NCBI GenBank assembly: GCA_002384315.1
Contig: DGBL01000207.1
Coordinates: 1 to 5,474 of the forward strand
Source of the DNA: Micrococcaceae bacterium UBA4005
Lineage (GTDB): Bacteria; Actinomycetota; Actinomycetes; Actinomycetales; Micrococcaceae
Length of the DNA: 5,474 nucleotides
Reading direction: 5' to 3'
The position numbers were made by a program, and so were the translations under genes. Every line of letters starts with the position of its first letter. The first letter of the stretch is position 1. Positions 1 through 5,288 of this stretch are shown piece by piece. The notes beneath the pieces were generated by a model. That model made no database searches. It saw nothing but the letters and a program-made list of their open reading frames with translations, and was not told where the DNA came from.

Positions 1-423
1 TCCCTGCCATAGGGCCTGCATGCCGAAGGTCCGTTTGACTCCGGCCACCACATTGAACTGTTCATACTTTCCCTTGAATTTACGGAACTGGATCCCGCCC
101 TGGGCGGCGGCACCGGCAAATACGACCGCGAGAACAACTATGAGCATGGGCAGCAACGTGTCCAGGATCGATCCCATGCCCGCACCGAGCGCAGCCAGGG
201 CAACCTCGGGTTCGGGCTGTTTCACGAGGGCCCGGATCGTGAATACCTGGTCGTTGGCGGCGGAACTGGCCCGACCAATTGTCAACGGCAGCATCGCGGA
301 CGCGGCACCAATGCCCAGCCATGCGGTGACGTCCTGGGATTTGGACAGCTGACCCTTCGCGCGGACATCCTTCATCCGCTTATGGGTGGCTTGCTCAGTC
401 CGTTCTTCTGTTGTTTCGGACAT
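1..423 (-). CDS. flhB: Flagellar export apparatus protein FlhB, N-terminal part (gene continues past the left edge)
   Basis: FlhB is an inner-membrane subunit of the flagellar type III export apparatus. It wraps the FliPQR gate, and its autocleaving cytoplasmic domain switches export from rod/hook to filament substrates. The first 141 residues are visible, starting at an ATG at 423. Residues 6-32 carry the charged amphipathic stretch typical of the family start (ERTEQATHKRMKDVRAKGQ, then SKSQDV). A hydrophobic segment follows at about 33-50 and a second at about 86-106. Residues 112-141 (RKFKGKYEQF, then GVKRTFG) match the conserved cytoplasmic loop after the second membrane helix. The ATG directly abuts the fliR stop (TGA then ATG, no gap), so translation is probably coupled; only a weak G-rich stretch precedes it. 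The autocleavage motif (NPTH) and the remaining membrane helices lie outside the window. Identification is secure; completeness of the gene cannot be judged. Confidence 0.95.
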   Translation of the reverse strand, partial: MSETTEERTEQATHKRMKDVRAKGQLSKSQDVTAWLGIGAASAMLPLTIGRASSAANDQVFTIRALVKQPEPEVALAALGAGMGSILDTLLPMLIVVLAVVFAGAAAQGGIQFRKFKGKYEQFNVVAGVKRTFGMQALWQG

Positions 424-1182
424 TCACACCGCCCCCATCAGCATTCGCGAGGCCTGATCGGCAAGGGAGGCAACGATGCGCGGTAGGGCGAGGAACACGA
501 CCGCGGAAAAGATGAGCGTCAGCAGGATTTTGAGCGGAAAACCAAGGGCGAAGGCATTCAGGGCCGGCGCCACTCGTGTCAGCAGCCCCATGCCGATGTC
601 TGCGAGGAAGAGCACGACCAGCAGGGGGCCTGCGATCTGCACAGCGGAGAGGAACATCCCGGTGACCCCGGCCATGAGCGTTTCGGCGGATTCGGCTAGG
701 TCGATCACCCCGCCCAGGGGCAATGCGCTGAAACTGTTGGTCAGCCCCCCGAGGATCAGCTGGTACCCATCCGAGACGAACAGCAGCGCCAGGGCCGTCA
801 TCTGGAACAGCCTGCTGAACTGCGCGCCATTGACCATCGACTGTGGATCGAACGCCTGAGCGAGCTGGAAACCTCCGAAGAGGTCAATCAGGTTCCCAGC
901 CGACTGGATGGCGGAAAACACCACCATCACCAGAAAACCAAGCAGCGCCCCGGTCAGCAGTTCCATGGTCAACGCACCGACGTATCCGGCCGTATCGAGG
1001 GGCACATAGCCGGGTACCGTCGCCGGTGATACCGCGATCGCCAGCCCGATCCCCAGCATCACCTTGATGCGGACAGGGAACGCGTTATAGGAGAAAGGTG
1101 GAGCGATCACCAGGAAGGAAACCATGCGCACACCTGCGAGCATCACAGCCTCGAGCCACGCGAGGTTCACCGGAATCTCCAT
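424..1182 (-). CDS. fliR: Flagellar export gate protein FliR
   Basis: FliR (252 residues, normal for the family) is the single-copy subunit that joins FliP and FliQ in the helical export gate in the basal body membrane. The protein is hydrophobic throughout, with membrane segments at about 8-28, 40-57, 68-92, 125-147, 172-198 and 212-238. Family features include GNLIDLFGGFQLAQAFDPQS (96-115), an FVSDGY turn at 135-140 before the conserved SFSALPLG (150-157), and LADIGMGLLTRVAPALNAF (193-211) followed by GFPLKI. The usual Gln after the Pro of the RxAPQ motif is Ala here (residue 207). The frame stays open upstream of 1182, but ATG 1182 is preferred: it gives the family-like N-terminus MEIPVNLAWLEA and has a strong Shine-Dalgarno 6 nt upstream, inside the end of fliQ. 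The fliQ stop is 2 nt upstream, and the stop abuts the flhB ATG. Confidence 0.96.
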   Translation of the reverse strand: MEIPVNLAWLEAVMLAGVRMVSFLVIAPPFSYNAFPVRIKVMLGIGLAIAVSPATVPGYVPLDTAGYVGALTMELLTGALLGFLVMVVFSAIQSAGNLIDLFGGFQLAQAFDPQSMVNGAQFSRLFQMTALALLFVSDGYQLILGGLTNSFSALPLGGVIDLAESAETLMAGVTGMFLSAVQIAGPLLVVLFLADIGMGLLTRVAPALNAFALGFPLKILLTLIFSAVVFLALPRIVASLADQASRMLMGAV

Positions 1183-1184
1183 CG

Positions 1185-1460
1185 CTATCCTCCCCCGAGG
1201 AGCGAGGGAATCTTCTCGAACATCATGTGCGTGAAAGACACCATCTCGGCGATCATCCAGTGCCCTGAGACCAGGAGCATCAGGGCGACGGCGATCGCTT
1301 TGGGGACAAAGGACAGGGTAACTTCCTGGATCTGGGTAATCGACTGCAGGAGCGAGATTCCAAACCCGACCACCAACGCGGTGATCAGGACGGGAGCGGA
1401 GAGTTTCGCAGCGATCCATAGGCCCTGCAGCCCGATGTCGAGAACAGCGTTTGTATCCAT
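1185..1460 (-). CDS. fliQ: Flagellar export gate protein FliQ
   Basis: FliQ is a small two-helix membrane protein. Several copies pack around FliP and FliR to form the export gate. At 91 residues it has the family's usual length of about 90. Two hydrophobic hairpin helices are visible: about 13-40 (WIAAKLSAPVLITALVVGFG, then ISLLQS) and about 52-75. They are joined by the diagnostic ITQIQEVTLSFVPK loop (41-54), a hallmark of the FliQ/SctS family. The start at ATG 1460 yields MDTNAVLDIG, in line with family N-termini. Upstream in-frame ATGs (for example 1508) would lie inside the fliP 3' end and add non-family residues. The fliP stop overlaps this start by one base (TGATG), so translation probably restarts from terminating ribosomes; only a weak GGTGA precedes it. 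The Gly-rich tail encodes the fliR ribosome site. Confidence 0.96.
   Translation of the reverse strand: MDTNAVLDIGLQGLWIAAKLSAPVLITALVVGFGISLLQSITQIQEVTLSFVPKAIAVALMLLVSGHWMIAEMVSFTHMMFEKIPSLLGGG
1188..1196 (-). promoter_or_regulatory. Strong Shine-Dalgarno for fliR, inside the fliQ 3' end
   Basis: Read on the minus strand this is GGGGGAGGA; its GGAGG core ends 6 nt before the fliR ATG at 1182. It is also the last Gly codons of FliQ (GGG GGA, plus the preceding one) running into the TAG stop, so the FliQ Gly-Gly-Gly tail and the fliR ribosome site share the same bases. It decides the fliR start over upstream in-frame alternatives. Confidence 0.8.
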
Positions 1461-2296
1461 CAGGTCACCGTGTAACTGCCGACCAGGGAGGTGATGATCA
1501 GTCCCCACCCGTCCACCAGCACGAAGAGGAGAATTTTGAAAGGAAGCGAAATCATTACCGGAGGAAGCATCATCATGCCCATCGACATCAGCGCGGAAGC
1601 TACCACCAGGTCGATCACCAGGAACGGGATGAAAATGACGAAACCGATGATGAACGCTGCCCGCAGTTCGGAAATCATGAATGCCGGTATGAGGGTCAGC
1701 AGCGGAACAGCCTCAGGCGTTTCCGGGTTGGGCAAGGACGCTGCCCGGGTCATCAGGGCGATGTCCTCCTCCCTCGTATGGCCAAGCATGAAGGACTGCA
1801 GCGGCGGCACGGCACTCTCGTAAGCTGGCCCGAATTCCACCTCCCCGTTGAGGTAGGGCTGGAGAGCTAACTCGTTAATCTGGGTGAGTACCGGCCCCAT
1901 AATGAACAGCGACAGAAAGAGAGCCAAGCCGGCTAGGACCTGGTTCGGCGGGATGGACGGCAGGGAGAGCGCGTTGCGGGTCATCGCGAGCACAACGAAG
2001 ATCTTCGTGAATGAGGACATCATCAGCAGCAGGGACGGAGCCACCGACAGAAGCGTGATACCCAGTAAGGTGACGATGGCCCCGGATGGTTCACCGTTGG
2101 GGCCGTTGATTTCCACCGAGAAACCCCCGCCTGGGTCCTCCGGAGCTGCAGGCTCTGTCGGCTCTACCGGATCCACTGGTGGAAACGGTGCTGCATGGGC
2201 CGCGACGGATGCCCACAGGAGCAGGGCAGCAACCATCACTGCGACGGCCAGCACGCGGCGCAGGTTGGTCGAACCCTGGGTGGACAATACCGGCAT
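1460..2296 (-). CDS. fliP: Flagellar export gate protein FliP, with signal peptide
   Basis: FliP (278 residues) is the pentameric core of the flagellar export gate. The N-terminus looks like a cleavable signal peptide: NLRR at 11-14, a hydrophobic core at about 15-32, and an Ala-rich site (AHA-AP, probable cleavage near 35/36). FliP is one of the few flagellar proteins known to have a signal sequence. A Pro/Glu-rich linker (about 37-58) follows, then the conserved domain from about 72. This includes SFTKIFVVLAMTRNALSLP (95-113), PPNQVL (116-121), the periplasmic region ending in LMTRAA, and the PAFMISELRAAF signature (204-215). IFIPFLVIDLVVAS (221-234) and the SMGMMMLPP methionine loop (238-246), which acts as a gasket in the gate, come next; LPFK (251-254) and FVLVDGW (258-264) complete the set. 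ATG 2296 lies 2 nt after the fliO stop with a weak upstream AGG. The signature position normally Lys/Arg/Glu/Gln is Ile216. Confidence 0.97.
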   Translation of the reverse strand: MPVLSTQGSTNLRRVLAVAVMVAALLLWASVAAHAAPFPPVDPVEPTEPAAPEDPGGGFSVEINGPNGEPSGAIVTLLGITLLSVAPSLLLMMSSFTKIFVVLAMTRNALSLPSIPPNQVLAGLALFLSLFIMGPVLTQINELALQPYLNGEVEFGPAYESAVPPLQSFMLGHTREEDIALMTRAASLPNPETPEAVPLLTLIPAFMISELRAAFIIGFVIFIPFLVIDLVVASALMSMGMMMLPPVMISLPFKILLFVLVDGWGLIITSLVGSYTVT

Positions 2297-2298
2297 GC

Positions 2299-2757
2299 TC
2301 AGGACCTGGGGCCCTGCCGCAGCGCCACGGCGAGCCCGCGCCAGACCTGGGGCGAGAGAATTGAGCCGTGCAGGACGTCGTGCCCTTGGTGCGGCTGGGC
2401 GGCCCGCCGCCCGCCACCTTCGCGCTCGTTTGATGGGGCGAAATAGTGCGCAGGGGTCCGTTCCAGGAACCCGGCGAAGGACTCGGCGTCGGCGAGAGCC
2501 TCTGACGCGGGTAGATCCTCGGCATGGAGAACGTTGACGGTATGCTCCGTGACGCCGAGCATAAAACGCTTTCCACCGGTTTCGACAATCACCACAGAGG
2601 ATTTCGGCCCCACCGGCTGGCGTCCGACGACGTTAACCTCCGCGGCTGCGCTGGCTGGCCCGCGCCCTTGGCTGATGCGCCGCTGCAACACCCACACAAG
2701 TGCGAGGACCGCTCCCAGGGAGAGCAGCACCCGCGCCCAGAGGATCAGTTCATCCAT
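2299..2757 (-). CDS. fliO: Flagellar biosynthesis protein FliO
   Basis: FliO is a bitopic membrane protein that stabilises or assists assembly of the FliP ring and is often the least conserved export component. This protein has 152 residues. One membrane helix is visible at about 4-25 (LILWARVLLSLGAVLALVWV), followed by basic QRRISQGRG. The conserved beta-rich FliO core is VVGRQPVGPKSSVVIVETGG (43-62) and KRFMLGVTEHTVNVL (63-77). The rest (about 80-128) is low-complexity and charged, probably disordered. It ends in a hydrophobic box, HGSILSPQVWRGLAVAL (130-146), that looks like a short amphipathic helix. The ATG at 2757 abuts the fliN TAG with no gap, so expression is likely coupled to fliN; no good ribosome site of its own is seen. 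The call rests on the helix plus the VGR/GxxRFxLGVT pattern and on position between fliN and fliP. Confidence 0.9.
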   Translation of the reverse strand: MDELILWARVLLSLGAVLALVWVLQRRISQGRGPASAAAEVNVVGRQPVGPKSSVVIVETGGKRFMLGVTEHTVNVLHAEDLPASEALADAESFAGFLERTPAHYFAPSNEREGGGRRAAQPHQGHDVLHGSILSPQVWRGLAVALRQGPRS

Positions 2758-3489
2758 CTAGTTCAGGCCATCCGCAACGTCGAGGATCTTGGTAATGCGC
2801 ACCGCATAGTCCTGGTCGACGACGACTACCTCGCCGTGGGCGATAACCCGTCCGTTCAGCAGGATGTCCGCGGGAGCTCCGGCCGAGCGGTCGAGCTCGA
2901 CCACCCCGCCGGGCTCTAGATTCAGCACGTCACGCACAGACATACGGGTGCGGCCGATCTCCACGGTCAGGGACATCTCGACGTTGTTGATACGGCTGAG
3001 CTTGCTCGCCACTCCGCCCGCGCCTTTGACTCCGCCGCCAGCCAGCTTGGATGCGGCGGCGTTGTCGTTGACAACACCATTCTCCCGAATGCGGATACCG
3101 AACCACCCTGCGAGTCCGGCTGCTCCGGTGAGTTCAAATACCACCGTCTCCTCATCGGCGAAGAGCGACGCACCGTCCTGGATGCGGCACTCGCCCAGGA
3201 CACCCGCACCCAATGTGGCAGCGGCGCTTTCCAGCGCCGGCCGCAAGACATTCTCCGGGGAGACCAGCGCCGCGCCAGCTCCCCCGGCCGCCTGCAGGTT
3301 GGAAGTGTCGATCAGGGTCAGCGCCAGGTCTGCCGAGATGGTGCCGACAAACGCGCCGATGACAGCCGCCGCGGCGACGTCGGCCGGCACCTGCTTACTG
3401 CTCACCGCTGGCGACAGCGGGACCTGGGACGGAAGCAGTTGGACCAGTGCGGTTGCAGCGGACGCGTGCAGGGTGTGGTTCATGGTCAT
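2758..3489 (-). CDS. fliN: Flagellar motor switch protein FliN, with long N-terminal region (FliY-like)
   Basis: FliN forms the lower C-ring of the rotor with FliM and takes part in direction switching and cargo docking. The C-terminal part (about 164-240) is a clear SpoA/FliN domain: LSRINNVEMSLTVEIGRTRM, SVRDVLNLEPGGVVELDRSA, ADILLNGRVIAHGEVVVVD, YAVRITKI. At 243 residues the protein is well over the short proteobacterial type (about 140). The extra N-terminal region (about 34-137) has alternating helices and strands (DLALTLID, then LESAAATLGAGVLGE, then ETVVFELTG) that resemble the CheC-like half of FliY. I see no CheC phosphatase motif (Glu-x2-Asn), so it is probably not a phosphatase. 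A Gly/Ala-rich linker (about 143-162) joins the parts. ATG 3489 is chosen over ATG 3483 because a GAGGAGA ribosome site lies 7 nt upstream. The start overlaps the fliM stop by 4 nt (ATGA). FliY-like is inference; FliN is firm. Confidence 0.93.
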   Translation of the reverse strand: MTMNHTLHASAATALVQLLPSQVPLSPAVSSKQVPADVAAAAVIGAFVGTISADLALTLIDTSNLQAAGGAGAALVSPENVLRPALESAAATLGAGVLGECRIQDGASLFADEETVVFELTGAAGLAGWFGIRIRENGVVNDNAAASKLAGGGVKGAGGVASKLSRINNVEMSLTVEIGRTRMSVRDVLNLEPGGVVELDRSAGAPADILLNGRVIAHGEVVVVDQDYAVRITKILDVADGLN

Positions 3490-4403
3490 CGGTGGGTCTC
3501 CTCGGTGTTGACGATGACGGCGGCCAACCGCGCGCCATGGGAACCTGCTGCCGCATGGGCAAGGGTACGACCCTCGACCGCAAGATTGAGCGGCCGGTGG
3601 GTGGGATGCGGAACTGGAAAAAGGTCGCCTACCGCTAGGTTCAAAATTACCCCTGGGCGCACGTTGACCGGGGTGAGCCGAAGGGACACATCCACAGGTA
3701 CGTAGTTGAGCTGTTCTAGCATCAATTCCTTGGCGTTTTCCGCAGTGATGGTCGGATTGGCGGCCCCAAGCCCGGCCAGCAGAACCTCGGCAGGGATGGC
3801 AAGCGTAGCGTCCGCCTCAGCCTCGCCCACCCGGATCGTAAAGAAGGCAATAATCATCAGTTCGGTGGTGCCAGCGGCCTGGGCGAACTGGGAGTTGTGC
3901 TGGATGCTGTCCAGGCTCACGCCCCGGCCCAGCAGCGATCCCAGCGAATAGCGCAGGTCCTCCAGCGCGTCCTCCATCAGGCGGCTGACGAGCAACTGCT
4001 CAATCTGGGTGAACTTCCTCTCGGGCGCTTGCTGGCTTCCGTTCCCACCAAGCATGCGGCCCACCCAGGCAAGGCCTGCGGAGGTGGGAAACTGGATAAC
4101 TGCCTTGGACTCCAGGTCCTCCAGGGCGAGGAGAACCATCGCGGTCGTCGATGGCAGGGACGCCGCATAGGCGTCATAGGTCTGCATGATCACCTGGTCC
4201 GATGTGACCTGCGATTTCACCCGCACCTTCGCCGTCAGCTGGGTACCCCATTGCCGCGCAAAGGTTTCGAAGGCCAGTTCAAGGATCCGGGTATGTTCAC
4301 GCGCCAACGTTGTGGGTTGGCGAAAGTCGTAGACCTCGATAGGCGGCGATGCCCGCTGGGCACCGTTCGCTGGTTTTTTATCCTGTGGACTCACAGCTCC
4401 CAC
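3486..4403 (-). CDS. fliM: Flagellar motor switch protein FliM, without N-terminal CheY-binding peptide
   Basis: FliM is the C-ring protein that links FliG to FliN and, in most bacteria, receives the CheY-P signal. This protein has 305 residues. It begins its conserved region at YDFRQPTTLAREHTRILEL (25-43), and the middle CheC-like domain includes WVGRMLGG (113-120), FTQIEQLLVSRLMEDAL (131-147) and ELMIIAFFTIRVGE (181-194). The C-terminal SpoA domain spans about 232-300 (YVPVDVSLRL, VILNLAVGDLFPVP, LNLAVEGR, RLAAVIVN). The first 24 residues are a short polar leader with no EIDALL-type motif. The start is GTG 4403; GTG 4394 is an alternative with GGGAG close upstream. Neither has well-spaced Shine-Dalgarno support. 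An in-frame TAA lies 21 nt upstream of GTG 4403, so the protein cannot be much longer. It is the only gene here not coupled to its upstream neighbour. Confidence 0.95.
   Translation of the reverse strand: MGAVSPQDKKPANGAQRASPPIEVYDFRQPTTLAREHTRILELAFETFARQWGTQLTAKVRVKSQVTSDQVIMQTYDAYAASLPSTTAMVLLALEDLESKAVIQFPTSAGLAWVGRMLGGNGSQQAPERKFTQIEQLLVSRLMEDALEDLRYSLGSLLGRGVSLDSIQHNSQFAQAAGTTELMIIAFFTIRVGEAEADATLAIPAEVLLAGLGAANPTITAENAKELMLEQLNYVPVDVSLRLTPVNVRPGVILNLAVGDLFPVPHPTHRPLNLAVEGRTLAHAAAGSHGARLAAVIVNTEETHR
3497..3503 (-). promoter_or_regulatory. Shine-Dalgarno for fliN, inside the fliM 3' end
   Basis: On the minus strand the bases read GAGGAGA, with 7 nt between them and the ATG at 3489 and 13 nt to the in-frame ATG at 3483. 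The spacing selects 3489 as the start and so the ATGA overlap with the fliM stop. Confidence 0.75.
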
Positions 4404-4493
4404 TATCGGACAGCAGACTGCTTAAGTAAGGCCCGGCTGGAACCAGTTCCCCGCGAACTGGAAGGTGGAAGTATGCCGGACCTTGCCCAGGCG
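4404..4493. other. Intergenic gap between motB and fliM, where fliL is usual
   Basis: This 90-nt stretch is the only non-coding gap in the window. Translating it in frame with motB gives about 23 codons before a TAA, with no resemblance to FliL. It holds a hairpin at 4443-4461 and a more A/T-rich patch (CTTACTTAAG on the minus strand) just before fliM. No convincing -35/-10 pair or ribosome site for fliM was found. It may hold a processing or attenuation element, an unrecognised fliM promoter, or the scar of a lost gene. Confidence 0.6.
4443..4461. repeat. Inverted repeat (hairpin) between motB and fliM
   Basis: Two perfect 7-nt arms, CCAGTTC (4443-4449) and GAACTGG (4455-4461), enclose a 5-nt loop (CCCGC on the plus strand). 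On the minus-strand transcript no run of U follows, so it does not look like an ordinary intrinsic terminator. An overlapping arm, CTGGAAC (4437-4443), leaves room for an alternative, smaller pairing. An RNA role (processing, stability, partial attenuation) or a protein-binding site are both possible. Confidence 0.55.
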
Positions 4494-5288
4494 CTAATGG
4501 TTCCGGGATTCCACGACGCCGGGGATCAGCGCGCTCACGGATTCGGTTTCGTTCGAGAGCACCACGATGTCCGTACGCCGGTTCAGCGCAAGCTCCGCTG
4601 GAGTTGTGCCGCGCGAGAGTGGGCGAGCGGAACCGAACCCCACCGCGCGAATTTTCGCAGGGTCCACGCCGTTTCCACCGATCAGGTTCCGGACTACATT
4701 GGTGGCCCGTTCCGAAGACAGTTCCCAATAGCGCGGATTCGGCGAACTGACTATTGCCGTATGCCCCTCGACGGCCACCTGGCGCTGCGAAGCTGAAACA
4801 ACCGGCCGGATGGAATCCAGTACCTGGAGCGTCTGGCTCGTCAGATCCGCTGCGTCCGGGAGGAAGAAGGATTCCGCCCCGATCAGCCGGATGCTCAAGC
4901 CTCGCTCGTCGATGGTGAACTGCACGGTGTCCAGCAATCCCTTTCTGGCCAGGTCCTTGCTGATTTTGTCCCTGATGGCTTCCAGCTCATCGGTTTCCTT
5001 CACTGCGAGGTCAAAATCAGTCAGCCCCTCCAACTCTGAGTCGAGCTTGTCGGCGGTGACCACAACCCCTTCTGCGGTATCGATTTTTCCTACGTCCACG
5101 GCACCAAAACCGGTGGCCAGCGAATTCTTGAGCTGCTCGAATTTCTTGGCATCGATGGATGACATGGCAAACAGCACGATGAACATGCACATGAGAACCG
5201 TGACCATGTCCATATAGGACGCCATCCAGCGCTCGTCCGGGTGTTCCTCAGCCGGTTCGAATTTTTTCCGGCTTCGCCTGCGGCTCAT
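4494..5288 (-). CDS. motB: Flagellar motor stator protein MotB
   Basis: MotB forms the ion-conducting stator with MotA and anchors it to peptidoglycan. It has 264 residues, a normal length. A basic cytoplasmic start (RRRSRKK) precedes ERWMASYMDMVTVLMCMFIV (19-38) and the rest of the single membrane helix, ending about 43. Asp27 in SYMD is the expected ion-binding residue. A plug/linker with charged helical character (about 46-120) comes next, then the OmpA-like peptidoglycan-binding domain (about 122-245): VQFTIDERGLSIRLIGAESF, VEGHTA (173-178), RYWELSSERATNVVRNL (186-202), IRAVGFGSARPL (213-224) and NRRTDIVV (236-243). The Asp that usually follows GHT is Ala178, while the Arg of SSERA (194) is kept. 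ATG 5288 overlaps the motA stop by 4 nt (ATGA), indicating coupling. Whether protons or sodium ions are used cannot be told from this alone. Confidence 0.96.
   Translation of the reverse strand: MSRRRSRKKFEPAEEHPDERWMASYMDMVTVLMCMFIVLFAMSSIDAKKFEQLKNSLATGFGAVDVGKIDTAEGVVVTADKLDSELEGLTDFDLAVKETDELEAIRDKISKDLARKGLLDTVQFTIDERGLSIRLIGAESFFLPDAADLTSQTLQVLDSIRPVVSASQRQVAVEGHTAIVSSPNPRYWELSSERATNVVRNLIGGNGVDPAKIRAVGFGSARPLSRGTTPAELALNRRTDIVVLSNETESVSALIPGVVESRNH

Noticed and set aside
1884..2537. Plus-strand open frame of 217 codons opposite fliP and fliO
   Set aside because: It is antisense to identified genes, and its Arg/Ala-rich low-complexity translation is typical of a shadow frame.
2091..2588. 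Minus-strand open frame of 165 codons in another frame across the fliO-fliP junction
   Set aside because: It overlaps both real genes out of frame, and the Pro/Ser/Arg-rich translation has no recognisable domain.
3489..3705. Possible small plus-strand genes near the fliM/fliN junction
   Set aside because: No ribosome site or family motif supports them, and the stretch is fully used by fliM on the other strand.
4374..4379. Run of six A on the minus strand in codons 9-10 of fliM, a possible slippage or phase-variation site
   Set aside because: Six bases is short, the reading frame is intact, and no alternative-frame product makes sense.
4404..4425. TCCGATAG next to the fliM start resembles the -10 of flagellar sigma factor promoters (GCCGATAA), with TTAAG upstream
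   Set aside because: The spacing between the TAAG and the -10-like box is about 10 nt instead of about 15, and transcription would begin inside the fliM coding region. It is probably chance.
4378..4728. Overlapping minus-strand open frame running across the motB end and the motB-fliM gap
   Set aside because: It is out of frame with motB over most of its length, has no recognisable domain or ribosome site, and is rich in Arg, Gly and Pro as expected from a high-GC shadow frame. It is not a FliL.
3897..4796. Long plus-strand open frame of 299 codons opposite fliM and motB
   Set aside because: It is antisense to two firmly identified genes, has no family-like motif, and its composition fits the complement of GC-rich coding sequence.
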